A stretch of DNA of 20,113 bases from Abyssibius sp040880065. GTDB lineage: Bacteria > Pseudomonadota > Alphaproteobacteria > Rhodobacterales > Rhodobacteraceae. The translations under genes were made by a program, and so were the position numbers. The stretch is from contig JBBDJE010000041.1 in the NCBI GenBank assembly GCA_040880065.1, forward strand, positions 1 through 20,113, read 5' to 3'. Each line of letters begins with the position of its first letter. The stretch's first letter is position 1. Under the pieces are notes generated by a model that searched no databases, was not told the DNA's origin, and saw only the letters and a list, made by a program, of their open reading frames with translations. Below, in pieces: positions 6,859-14,354 of this stretch.

Positions 6859-7584
6859 TCAGCTAAAAAACTGACCGCCATTTGGCGAGATGGTCGAGCC
6901 GGTTAAAAAGCCCGCCTCGTCCGAAGCCAGAAACACAACACAACGGGCAATTTCATCAGGCTCACCAAGGCGGCCCACCGGAATTTGCGGGATGATCCGC
7001 TCGTTCAGCACCTTTTCGGGAATCGCACGCACCATTTCGGTGCCGATATAGCCGGGGCAGATTGCATTTACGGTAATGCCCGCCCGCGCGCCTTCCTGTG
7101 CCAAAGCACGGGTAAAGCCGATATCGCCCGCCTTTGCGGCAGAATAGTTGGCCTGCCCCGCCTGGCCCTTTTGCCCGTTGACCGAGCTGATATTGATGAC
7201 ACGGCCGAATTTACGGTCACGCATGCCGCTCCAGATTGGATGGGTCATGTTGAACACGCCTGAGAGGTTGGTGTCGATCACCTCTTGCCATTGTTCGCGG
7301 GTCATCTTGTGGAACATTCCGTCGCGGGTAATGCCGGCATTATTGACCAGAACATCCACCGGACCGAGTTCGGCCTCAACCTCTGCAATGCCGACGGCAC
7401 AACCGTCGTAATCGGCGACCGACCATTTGAAGGCTTTGATGCCGGTCTCGGCGGTAAATTTTGCCGCCGCCTCGTCATTGCCTGCATAATTTGCCGCGAC
7501 GTTATAGCCAGCTTCCTTTAGAGCCACCGAAATGGCCGCGCCAATGCCGCGCGTGCCACCTGTTACAAGGGCCGTTCTGGTCAT
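6859..7584 (-). CDS. phaB: Acetoacetyl-CoA reductase (NADPH), PHB synthesis
   Basis: PhaB reduces acetoacetyl-CoA to (R)-3-hydroxybutyryl-CoA in the cytosol. The 241-aa product is a classical short-chain dehydrogenase. It has the cofactor motif TGGTRGIG (8-15), NNAG (81-84), catalytic Ser134 in NISSVNGQ, and Tyr147/Lys151 in YSAAK. The NISSVNGQKGQAGQANYSAAKAG stretch is characteristic of PhaB rather than FabG. The ATG at 7584 has AGGAGA 6 nt upstream. It lies 55 nt downstream of phaA on the same strand and is followed by the terminator at 6802-6828. Confidence 0.95.
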   Translation of the reverse strand: MTRTALVTGGTRGIGAAISVALKEAGYNVAANYAGNDEAAAKFTAETGIKAFKWSVADYDGCAVGIAEVEAELGPVDVLVNNAGITRDGMFHKMTREQWQEVIDTNLSGVFNMTHPIWSGMRDRKFGRVINISSVNGQKGQAGQANYSAAKAGDIGFTRALAQEGARAGITVNAICPGYIGTEMVRAIPEKVLNERIIPQIPVGRLGEPDEIARCVVFLASDEAGFLTGSTISPNGGQFFS

Positions 7585-7639
7585 TCATTCTCTCCTGTTG
7601 AAACGATTGTTCTGTTTTGTGCGCTGTTACGAAATAATG

Positions 7640-8815
7640 TTACGCACGCTCAACGCAGAGTGCAACACCCATGCCGCCACCAATGCACAGCGTTGCAAGC
7701 CCGCGCTTGGCATCGCGGCGCTGCATTTCAAACAAAAGCGTGTTCAGCACGCGACAGCCCGAGGCGCCAATCGGGTGGCCAATGGCAATCGCGCCGCCAT
7801 TCACATTTACAATCGCCGGGTCCCAGCCCATTTCCTTGTTTACGGCACAGGCTTGCGCGGCGAAGGCTTCGTTGGCCTCAACCAGATCAAGGTCATCGAC
7901 TGTCCAGCCCGCCTTGGCCTGCGCCTTGCGGGTGGCCATGACCGGACCAACCCCCATGATCGACGGGTCGAGCCCGGCGGTGGCATAGCCTGCAATGCGG
8001 CCAAGGTGCTGAATGCCACGGTTCATGGCGTTTTCTTCGGTCATCAGCAGGGTCACTGCCGCACCGTCATTCAGCCCCGAAGCGTTGCCTGCGGTCACCG
8101 ACCCATCCTTGGCGAAGGCCGGGCGCAGCTTTTGCATGGCCTCGATGCTGGCCCCGTGGCGGATATATTCGTCCTGATCAACCACGGTTTCGCCCTTGCG
8201 GGTTTTGATGGTGAACGGCGTGATTTCGTCAGCAAACTTGCCAGCCTTCTGCGCGGCTTCGGCCTTGTTCTGGCTGGCCACGGCAAATTCGTCCTGCTGG
8301 TCGCGCGAAATCTGCCATTGCTGGGCCACGTTTTCGGCGGTGTTGCCCATGTGGTAGCCGTTGAAAGCATCCCACAAACCATCCTTGATCATCGAATCAA
8401 TGAAGGACATATCGCCCATTTTCTGACCAGTGCGCAGGTTGGCAACATGGGGTGACAGGCTCATGCTTTCCTGCCCGCCCGCCACGACAATCTCGGCATC
8501 GTTCAGCATGATGTGCTGAGCACCCAGTGCCACGGCGCGCAGACCCGAGCCGCACACCTGGTTGATGCCCCAGGCCGCGCTTTCAATGGGCAGCCCGGCG
8601 GCAATATGCGCTTGGCGCGCAGGGTTCTGGCCCTGACCAGCGGTCAGCACCTGGCCAAGAATGGTTTCGGAGACATCGGCCGCATCAACGCCAGCGCGGG
8701 CCAGAACGGCACGTATGGCTTCGGCCCCCAGTTCATGCGCGGGCGTATTGGCAAAAGCGCCTAGAAAGTTGCCAACGGCGGTGCGGGCGGCGGATGCGAT
8801 CACGATATTGGTCAT
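7640..8815 (-). CDS. phaA: Acetyl-CoA C-acetyltransferase (beta-ketothiolase)
   Basis: PhaA condenses two acetyl-CoA to acetoacetyl-CoA, the first step of PHB synthesis, and works reversibly in the cytosol. The 391 residues match the family length (about 392). The acyl-accepting Cys88 lies in NQVCGSGLRAV. GGAIAIGHPIGASGCR holds the catalytic His. LCIGGGMGVA near the C-terminus holds the second Cys. No residues are missing. The ATG at 8815 has AAGGA about 9 nt upstream. A candidate promoter sits in the 65-nt gap before it, so phaAB may be transcribed apart from the phaC-like gene. Confidence 0.96.
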   Translation of the reverse strand: MTNIVIASAARTAVGNFLGAFANTPAHELGAEAIRAVLARAGVDAADVSETILGQVLTAGQGQNPARQAHIAAGLPIESAAWGINQVCGSGLRAVALGAQHIMLNDAEIVVAGGQESMSLSPHVANLRTGQKMGDMSFIDSMIKDGLWDAFNGYHMGNTAENVAQQWQISRDQQDEFAVASQNKAEAAQKAGKFADEITPFTIKTRKGETVVDQDEYIRHGASIEAMQKLRPAFAKDGSVTAGNASGLNDGAAVTLLMTEENAMNRGIQHLGRIAGYATAGLDPSIMGVGPVMATRKAQAKAGWTVDDLDLVEANEAFAAQACAVNKEMGWDPAIVNVNGGAIAIGHPIGASGCRVLNTLLFEMQRRDAKRGLATLCIGGGMGVALCVERA

Positions 8816-8846
8816 GGGTAAGATCCTTCAGGTTATGTTGCGGCGC

Positions 8847-8875
8847 TAAATAGCATTAGGGCGCTTTGCTGTCAT
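8847..8875 (-). promoter_or_regulatory. Candidate phaAB promoter overlapped by an inverted repeat
   Basis: Read on the minus strand, ATGACA (8875-8870) and TATTTA (8852-8847) are 17 nt apart. The -35 matches well (5/6) and the -10 poorly (3/6). An imperfect inverted repeat, GCGCTAA at 8843-8849 against TTAG-G-GCGC at 8856-8864, overlaps the -10. It could be an operator or a weak hairpin ending the phaC-like gene. The site is placed by eye. Confidence 0.3.
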
Positions 8876-8880
8876 TTAGT

Positions 8881-10077
8881 CTACAGGCTTTGCACAAAGC
8901 TGCAAATGCGTCGCCAAAGCGCAGGGGCTGCGCGGGCCGAGGTGATGAGCCCGACATGGCCGGTGGCTGCCGTAAGCTGTGTTGCTTGGGGCACGGCACG
9001 GGCCAGCGCCAATGCACCTTTCATTGGGGCGATATTGTCATAGGCACCCGCCACCACAAGGGTGGGGCAGTTTATTGCACTGGCGCGCACTTTTGCGCCG
9101 CCAAGCTGCCATTGTCCGGTGCTGGGGCTGTTGTTGAGGTGCCAGTCAAGCAGCAATTCACGCGCGGCGGGGGCGGCCATGGCGATGCCATCGGCCAGCC
9201 AGTCCTCCAGCGCGACAAAGCACTGCTCCGATGGGTCGTTTGCGGGAAGCTGCGCGAAACGGCGAAACTTGGTGGCGAAGGCCAACGGGTTGAGCGTGGC
9301 GAAAAGCGATTGGAACAGCGATGCGGGGATGGTGCCATAGGCTTGTGCCAGCCCGTTCAGAAGGGCGTTGGCGGCGGCCCCGTCATGCTGGCTGTACATC
9401 AGCCGCAACTGGTTGCGCACCCCGCCACCAAATGCAAAATCCCACGGCGCACCCAAGGTGACAAGGCCGCGAATGCCAGTTGGATAACGTGCAACAAGAC
9501 CTGCCGCAACCGTGCCGCCCATGCAGTAACCAAGCAGGCAGGCAGGCCCTGTTGTTGCAAGGGCTGCGCGGGCGCGGGCAATGTATTGCGCAATGTCAAA
9601 GCCAGCCTCATGCGGGCCGGGCGCGCCCCAATCCAGCAAATAGGGGTGGAGCCCCGCCGCCGCCAGCCGCCCCATGGCCGAGGATTCGGGGGTAAGGTTC
9701 ATTATATAGGCGCGGTTCACCAGCGAGGGCAGCACCAGCACGGCAGGTGAATCGCTTGTTGCATTTGGCGCATAGTCCAGCAACCGCGTAGCGCCGCTTT
9801 GCCAGATTGCTGGCGCGGTTTCGGCGGGGCGGCGAAAGGAATGGTTTTGCCAGCGCGCCAGCCCTTGCAGAGTGGCTGCCATGCGGTGGCTGATCTCTTG
9901 TGCCAGCGCCACCGGTTCGGGTGTTTGCAGCGCGCCCACAGCAAGCGCCGGATGCCACGGAAAACCGGCCTTATCAACCGCCGCACCTGCCGCCAGTGCG
10001 CCCTGATAGGCGGCCACCATTTGCGCGATGTGCTGGGCCAGCGGCTGCGGCGCGCCAAGTCGGTGCGGCGCGGTCAT
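8881..10077 (-). CDS. PhaC-like alpha/beta hydrolase (short PHA synthase homologue)
   Basis: A 398-aa alpha/beta-fold protein with the PHA-synthase form of the lipase box, G-Y-C-M-G-G, with nucleophile Cys185. Matching acid and base are Asp347 (GAYDNIAP) and His374 (TGHVGLI). YLLDWGAPG (146-154) matches the DWG segment of PhaC enzymes. Class I synthases are about 560-620 aa with a long N-terminal domain; this one has the size of class III/IV PhaC (about 360), which need a partner subunit. It may polymerise, transfer or hydrolyse 3-hydroxyacyl units. The phaA-phaB and phaR context supports a PHA role. The start ATG overlaps the stop of a 47-aa ORF (ATGA, 10074-10077), and no separate strong RBS is seen. 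Confidence 0.82.
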   Translation of the reverse strand: MTAPHRLGAPQPLAQHIAQMVAAYQGALAAGAAVDKAGFPWHPALAVGALQTPEPVALAQEISHRMAATLQGLARWQNHSFRRPAETAPAIWQSGATRLLDYAPNATSDSPAVLVLPSLVNRAYIMNLTPESSAMGRLAAAGLHPYLLDWGAPGPHEAGFDIAQYIARARAALATTGPACLLGYCMGGTVAAGLVARYPTGIRGLVTLGAPWDFAFGGGVRNQLRLMYSQHDGAAANALLNGLAQAYGTIPASLFQSLFATLNPLAFATKFRRFAQLPANDPSEQCFVALEDWLADGIAMAAPAARELLLDWHLNNSPSTGQWQLGGAKVRASAINCPTLVVAGAYDNIAPMKGALALARAVPQATQLTAATGHVGLITSARAAPALWRRICSFVQSL

Positions 10078-10217
10078 TTTGTGCTGGTCCCGGCGCGTGG
10101 GGCATCAGCGCGTGCAAACAACGCGATATTTGCTTCCCAAAGGTCAAGGTAGGCGGCTTCAGCAGATGGCTGCGGCGCGGGGGGGGCGGGTTTGTCTGGT
10201 GTAGTCTTGGCGCTCAT
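10074..10217 (-). CDS. Small 47-aa protein coupled to the PhaC-like gene
   Basis: The protein is not recognised as a named family. It has an Ala/Pro-rich N-terminus (SAKTTPDKPAPPAPQPSAE) and then an amphipathic helix AAYLDLWEANIALFARADAP (residues 21-40), with a short basic tail. The helix is the sort of segment found in phasins and at the N-terminus of PHA synthases, but it is too short for a firm match. The TGA overlaps the ATG of the PhaC-like gene, the usual sign of translational coupling. GGCGAGAAT precedes the ATG as a weak ribosome site. Codons 11-13 include a run of eight C. There is no signal peptide. It may be a minimal subunit of the synthase, a leader peptide, or a detached N-terminal segment. 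Confidence 0.6.
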   Translation of the reverse strand: MSAKTTPDKPAPPAPQPSAEAAYLDLWEANIALFARADAPRAGTSTK

Positions 10218-10251
10218 ATTCTCGCCATAACATGGATGCTGGTCTTCGCGC

Positions 10252-10281
10252 TTGCAAAATTGCTTTGCGGCAGCGCAAAAT
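10252..10281 (+). promoter_or_regulatory. Candidate PhaR operator and phaR promoter
   Basis: The 102-nt divergent gap between the small ORF and phaR holds a cluster of TTGC/GCAA half-sites: GCAA-AA-TTGC at 10254-10263 and TTTGC-N6-GCAAA at 10264-10279. PhaR proteins of Paracoccus and Rhodobacter are known to bind TGC/GCA-rich sequences upstream of phaR and phaP. TTGCAA (10252-10257) and CAAAAT (10276-10281), 18 nt apart, form a weak promoter that would be covered by a bound repressor. This implies autoregulation, and control of the divergent operon too. Confidence 0.45.
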
Positions 10282-10319
10282 GGTGACTAAGCTTATTGAA
10301 ATGGTGCAGGGAGGCGCAT

Positions 10320-10919
10320 GTGGCTGAACCCACGCAAGGCAACGATCCGATCGTCATCAAGAAATACGCCAACCGGCGCCTGTATAACACGGCCAAATCC
10401 AGCTATGTAACGCTTGAGAACCTTAGCCAGATGGTGCGTGACGGCGAGGATTTCGTCGTACATGATGCGAAATCCGGTGACGATATCACCCGTTCGGTTC
10501 TAGCCCAGATTATTTTCGAGGCGGAATCCAAGGGCAACAACATGCTGCCGACGAATTTTTTGCGCCAACTCATCGCGCTTTACGGCGATTCGCTTCAAGG
10601 CGTCGTGCCGGGCTATCTCGATGCGTCGATGGAAACCTTCACCAAGAACCAGGAAGCCATGCGCGCGCAGATCTCGACAGCTTTCGCGGCCAATCCGGCG
10701 ATTACCAATCTGGAATCGCTGGCGCGCACCAATATGGAGTGGTTTGAAAACGCCATGCGCATGTTTTCACCATTTCCCGGCGTTGTTCCGGGCAAGAGCG
10801 ATGCAGAAGCAAAACCAGCAGAACAGGCCCAAAAACCAAAAGAATCAGAGCTGGATGCGTTGAAGTCGCAGCTTTCCGAAATGCAGGTTCAATTGTCAAA
10901 ACTCGTCGGAAAACCCTAA
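10320..10919 (+). CDS. phaR: Polyhydroxyalkanoate synthesis repressor PhaR
   Basis: PhaR binds PHA granules and DNA; free PhaR represses phasin and pha genes and is titrated away as polymer forms. The 199-aa product has the N-terminal PHB/PHA accumulation DNA-binding domain, seen as PIVIKKYANRRLYNTAKSSYVT (10-31) and ending near residue 70. The PHB_acc domain with LPTNFLRQLIALYGDSLQ (76-93) follows. The charged C-terminal helix ELDALKSQLSEMQVQLSKL looks like a coiled coil. The start is GTG at 10320, with AGGGAGG 6 nt upstream. The frame is open further upstream, but those residues do not belong to the family. The stop overlaps that of the convergent EAL gene. Confidence 0.94.
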   Translation: MAEPTQGNDPIVIKKYANRRLYNTAKSSYVTLENLSQMVRDGEDFVVHDAKSGDDITRSVLAQIIFEAESKGNNMLPTNFLRQLIALYGDSLQGVVPGYLDASMETFTKNQEAMRAQISTAFAANPAITNLESLARTNMEWFENAMRMFSPFPGVVPGKSDAEAKPAEQAQKPKESELDALKSQLSEMQVQLSKLVGKP

Positions 10920-11710
10920 ATCGCCAGGCGGTAGGGCTGCATGTTTATCACGAGCGGCACGTCGCCAGCGTGCCCGCAATAATAGCCTTGCAGACAATCG
11001 ACCCCTAGGGCCGTGGCGGCGCTGGCTTCGTCCTCGTTTTCAACAAATTCGGCGACGGTCAGCATGTCAAAATGTTGGGCCAACTCTACCAGAACCTTCA
11101 CCAGAATCGCATTATCGGGGTTTTTATGCAGGTCGCGAATGAACTGCCCGTCAATTTTGACCATGTCAAAACGAAAGCGGCGAAAATAGGCAAAGGCGGT
11201 TTGCCCGGCGCCGAAATCATCAATCGCAAAGCTGCATCCAAGCTTTCGGTTTCGCTCAAGAAAGGCAAGCGTTTCATCCGGGTCCCGCATCGCGGACCGC
11301 TCGGTCAGCTCGATGATAAGGCGTTCGGGCAGGCTCGGGTCTTGGCGGGCGGCTTGGGCGAGGAGCGCGTTCCAGCCATTATCATGCATGCTGTTCGGGC
11401 TTATGTTTATCGACAGTCGCAAACGGCGGTCTGCCGCGAGCAATTCAAGCGCCAGGCTCAGCGCGCGCCGGTCAAGCGCGCGGCCAAGCTGTGTGCCTTC
11501 AACCGCCTCTATAAATTCACCGGCGCGCATGACCGCGCCATTCGGGCAGCGCAAGCGCAGCAAACCTTCATAGAATGACACGTGGCCTTGCGGGCCACCG
11601 CGCATGACCGGTTGCCAGGCAAGGCCAATGCGCTCGTCATGAAGCGCTTCACGCACCAGTGCCTTAGTGCGGGCGGTTTGGGCTTTGTCGAGCGCTGTCC
11701 GGCTGGTCAT
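10916..11710 (-). CDS. Stand-alone EAL-domain c-di-GMP phosphodiesterase
   Basis: A 264-aa cytosolic EAL domain without GGDEF, PAS or receiver modules. All residues usually needed for c-di-GMP hydrolysis are visible in order: YEGLLRL (the EAL motif as EGL), NISPNS, ELTER, DDFGAG, KIDGQFI, AEFVEN and LQGYYCG. It is therefore likely to be catalytically active. The ATG at 11710 has AAAGGA about 7 nt upstream; a TTG at 11746 would add 12 residues and is less likely. It is divergent from tag and ends tail-to-tail on phaR. No link between the two functions is shown by sequence. Confidence 0.9.
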   Translation of the reverse strand: MTSRTALDKAQTARTKALVREALHDERIGLAWQPVMRGGPQGHVSFYEGLLRLRCPNGAVMRAGEFIEAVEGTQLGRALDRRALSLALELLAADRRLRLSINISPNSMHDNGWNALLAQAARQDPSLPERLIIELTERSAMRDPDETLAFLERNRKLGCSFAIDDFGAGQTAFAYFRRFRFDMVKIDGQFIRDLHKNPDNAILVKVLVELAQHFDMLTVAEFVENEDEASAATALGVDCLQGYYCGHAGDVPLVINMQPYRLAI

Positions 11711-11750
11711 GGCTAAATCCTTTATCGCTCCGAAGATTGCCTGCAAGCCG

Positions 11751-11779
11751 TTAACACGGTATGAATATTCACGTATTGT
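11751..11779 (+). promoter_or_regulatory. Candidate tag promoter with embedded palindrome
   Basis: TTAACA (11751-11756) and TATTGT (11774-11779) have a 17-nt spacer, matching the sigma70 consensus at 5/6 and 4/6 positions. The spacer contains the perfect 10-bp palindrome TGAATATTCA (11762-11771), a possible operator in the gap shared with the divergent EAL gene. The expected start (near 11785) would fall inside the Shine-Dalgarno of tag (11783-11788), which weakens the call. Confidence 0.28.
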
Positions 11780-11795
11780 TCTAAAGGAAATTAAA

Positions 11796-12353
11796 ATGCA
11801 GGACAGATGCGCATGGTGTGGCGATGACCCGCTCTATATTGATTACCATGATCGCGAATGGGGTGTGCCCTGCCGCGATTCGCGTGAGCTTTTTGCGCTT
11901 CTGATGCTCGAATCCTTTCAGGCGGGGCTAAGCTGGATCACCATTTTGCGCAAACGCGAGAACTTTTATGCGCGATTCGCCAATTTCGCCCCAAATATTT
12001 TGGCAAGCTGGGGCGAGGCAGAGATTGAGGCCGCCTTGCAAGATGCGGGCATCATCCGCCACCGCGCAAAGATTGTTGCCACAATAAACGGCGCGAAGGC
12101 ATGGCAGGAAATTGAAGCAGGCGAGGGGTTTTCCAATTTTATCTGGCAAGCGGTGAATGGTGCGCCCGTTGATAACCGCGTGCAAACCTTGGCTGATGTG
12201 CCTGCCAGCACGGCGGCATCCACCTTGTTATCAAAACGGCTGAAAAAGGCCGGTTTCAACTTTTGCGGGCCGGTCATTTGTTATGCGTTCATGCAGGCGG
12301 CCGGGCTGGTGAATGACCATGTTGTAACCTGCCCGCGCCACGGCGCGGTTTAG
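11796..12353 (+). CDS. tag: DNA-3-methyladenine glycosylase I
   Basis: Tag excises 3-methyladenine from alkylated DNA as the first step of base-excision repair. The 185-aa length matches E. coli Tag (187). The N-terminus QDRCAWCGDDPLYIDYHDREWGVP is the family signature, with Cys5 and His18 as zinc ligands. The other ligands are in the C-terminal HVVTCPRH. The acidic residue in LMLESFQAGLSW corresponds to the catalytic-pocket Glu. The ATG at 11796 has AAAGGAAA upstream; the longer frame reaching back to 11667 would run into the divergent EAL gene. The stop overlaps the stop of the TlpA-like gene. Confidence 0.95.
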   Translation: MQDRCAWCGDDPLYIDYHDREWGVPCRDSRELFALLMLESFQAGLSWITILRKRENFYARFANFAPNILASWGEAEIEAALQDAGIIRHRAKIVATINGAKAWQEIEAGEGFSNFIWQAVNGAPVDNRVQTLADVPASTAASTLLSKRLKKAGFNFCGPVICYAFMQAAGLVNDHVVTCPRHGAV

Positions 12354-12934
12354 TCTGCCGACGCCTCGGCCAGCGCCGCGGCCAGCGCGCGGATAATCGG
12401 CGCGGCTTCATCCCATTCCGCAGCGCCCGTCAGGCGGGCAATTTCGCGGCCTTCACCATCAAATATTATGGTGGTGGGCAGGCCCATAGCGCCATGGGCG
12501 GCGGCTAGCTCGCCGCGCGCATCAAGGTTGATGGGCATGGTCACGCCGGTCTCGGTGTTGAAACGCTCGATATCCTCGATGCGGTTGCGCCCGGTGGCAA
12601 TGGCGATCACGCCGGCCTCCTCGCCAAGATCGGCACGCAAACGGTCTAGCGCTGGCATTTCCTCGCGGCAAGGGGCACACCATGTGGCCCAGAAATTCAC
12701 CACATGTATGCGCCCGTCGGCTGGAATGTGCAGCGCCTCGCCCGATTGCGCGACATAGCCGACATCAACGGCGGCGCGCGGTTCTGCGTGGATGACCAGA
12801 CGGCGCAAGCTGTCATGGCGCATGTCTTGGATGGCAGCGCGCTCGTCGGCTGAGATCGTGCCGGCGATGCTTGGGTTTGCAACCAGTGCTGTGGCGGCAT
12901 ATAGCAGGGCAAAGCTAAGTTTTCGCAGGGTCAT
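12350..12934 (-). CDS. TlpA/ResA-like periplasmic thiol-disulfide oxidoreductase
   Basis: A 194-aa exported thioredoxin-fold protein. The signal peptide is MTLRKLSFALLYAATALVA, with likely cleavage after SIAG near residue 25. The active site is FWATWCAPCR with Cys86 and Cys89 (C-x-x-C), and the cis-Pro loop is GLPTTIIF. TlpA-like proteins reduce disulfides in the periplasm, for example during cytochrome c or oxidase maturation; the partner is not visible here. The ATG at 12934 has AAGG 6 nt upstream; a longer frame to 13039 would enter argH and lose the N-terminal signal peptide. In Rhodobacterales this gene is often divergent from argH, as here, with a 25-nt gap. Confidence 0.9.
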   Translation of the reverse strand: MTLRKLSFALLYAATALVANPSIAGTISADERAAIQDMRHDSLRRLVIHAEPRAAVDVGYVAQSGEALHIPADGRIHVVNFWATWCAPCREEMPALDRLRADLGEEAGVIAIATGRNRIEDIERFNTETGVTMPINLDARGELAAAHGAMGLPTTIIFDGEGREIARLTGAAEWDEAAPIIRALAAALAEASAD

Positions 12935-12959
12935 GGCGGGCCTTGGGTTGGAGGGGTGA

Positions 12960-14354
12960 ATGTCAGACAAATCAGGTGCAAATGCAATGTGGGGCGGGCG
13001 GTTCGCTGCCGGGCCAGACGCGATAATGGAGGCGATCAATGCCTCGATCAGCTTTGATAAGCGGCTCTACAAGCAGGATATCGAGGCCTCTCGCGCCCAT
13101 GCCGCCATGTTGGCCGCCTGTGGTATTATTAGTAATAGCGATGCCGCCGCCATTTCGGAAGGGCTGCTCACGATCTTGTCAGAAATCGAGGGCGGGACGT
13201 TTGAATTTTCAGCGGCGCTGGAAGATATTCACATGAATATCGAAGCCCGGCTGAAAACCTTGGTTGGCGCGCCTGCGGGGCGGCTGCATACAGCACGGTC
13301 GCGCAATGATCAGGTCGCCGTCGATTTCCGGCTTTGGGTGCGCGAGCAGTGCGATGCGGCAATGACCAGCATAACCGCGCTCATGCAGGTTCTGGTGGCG
13401 CAGGCCGAGGCGGGGGCCGATATGATCATGCCCGGCTTTACCCATTTGCAGACCGCACAACCCGTGACATGGGGGCACCACATGCTGGCCTATGTCGAAA
13501 TGCTGGCCCGCGACAAAGCCCGTTTTGCCGATGCCCGCGCGCGCATGAACGAAAGCCCGCTCGGGGCTGCCGCACTGGCAGGCACAGGCTTTGCGATAGA
13601 CCGCGAGATGACCGCCAGGGCGCTGGGCTTTGAGCGCCCCACGGCCAACAGCCTTGATTCTGTGTCCGACCGCGATTTTGCCATGGAGTTTCTGAGCGCC
13701 TCGGCCATTTGCGGCACACATCTGAGCCGTTTGGCGGAAGAACTGGTCATCTGGTCTTCGGCGCAGTTTCGTTTTGTCATCATGTCCGACAGGTTCTCGA
13801 CCGGATCGTCCATAATGCCGCAAAAGAAAAACCCCGATGCGGCCGAGTTGATTCGTGCCAAGGGTGCGCGCATCAACGGGGCGCTGGTGGCGTTTTTGAC
13901 GATGATGAAGGGGCTGCCGCTGACCTATTCCAAGGATATGCAGGAAGATAAAGAACAGGTCTTTGACGCCGCCGATACGCTGATGCTGAGCCTTGCGGCC
14001 ATGACGGGCATGATGGCCGACCTTAAGCCTAACCCGCCTGCATTGCGTGCTGCCGCAGGCGCTGCCTTCTCAACTGCAACCGATTTGGCCGACTGGCTGG
14101 TGCGCAGCCTGAACCTGCCGTTCCGCGAGGCGCACCATGTGACCGGCGCGCTTGTGAAGCTGGCGGAAGACAAGGGCTGCGACCTTGACGCGTTGACCTT
14201 GGCGCAAATGCAAACCGGCCATCCGGGCATTACTCAAGAGGTTTATTCGGTGCTCGGCGTTGATAATTCGGTGGCCAGCCGCACAAGCCTTGGCGGCACT
14301 GCGCCCGCAAATGTGCGCGCGCAGGTGGAGCGCTGGAAAGGAGTGCTGGAATGA
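12960..14354 (+). CDS. argH: Argininosuccinate lyase
   Basis: ArgH cleaves argininosuccinate to arginine and fumarate, the last step of arginine synthesis, as a cytosolic tetramer. The product is 464 aa (E. coli 457). It starts with MWGGRFAAGPD. HTARSRNDQ and GFTHLQTAQPVTWGHH carry substrate and catalytic His residues. The fumarase/aspartase signature GSSIMPQKKNPD contains the catalytic Ser near residue 283. The ATG at 12960 has GGAGGGG upstream. The TGA overlaps the ATG of the following lipoprotein gene by 4 nt. Confidence 0.97.
   Translation: MSDKSGANAMWGGRFAAGPDAIMEAINASISFDKRLYKQDIEASRAHAAMLAACGIISNSDAAAISEGLLTILSEIEGGTFEFSAALEDIHMNIEARLKTLVGAPAGRLHTARSRNDQVAVDFRLWVREQCDAAMTSITALMQVLVAQAEAGADMIMPGFTHLQTAQPVTWGHHMLAYVEMLARDKARFADARARMNESPLGAAALAGTGFAIDREMTARALGFERPTANSLDSVSDRDFAMEFLSASAICGTHLSRLAEELVIWSSAQFRFVIMSDRFSTGSSIMPQKKNPDAAELIRAKGARINGALVAFLTMMKGLPLTYSKDMQEDKEQVFDAADTLMLSLAAMTGMMADLKPNPPALRAAAGAAFSTATDLADWLVRSLNLPFREAHHVTGALVKLAEDKGCDLDALTLAQMQTGHPGITQEVYSVLGVDNSVASRTSLGGTAPANVRAQVERWKGVLE

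Noticed and set aside
7532..9750. Two long plus-strand frames (307 aa and 294 aa) opposite phaA and the PhaC-like gene
   Set aside because: Both are antisense to well-supported enzymes and have low-complexity composition with no start context or domain.
10074..10217. Small ORF as an in-frame N-terminal extension of the PhaC-like protein
   Set aside because: It is in a different frame, and the PhaC-like frame has several stops upstream of its ATG.
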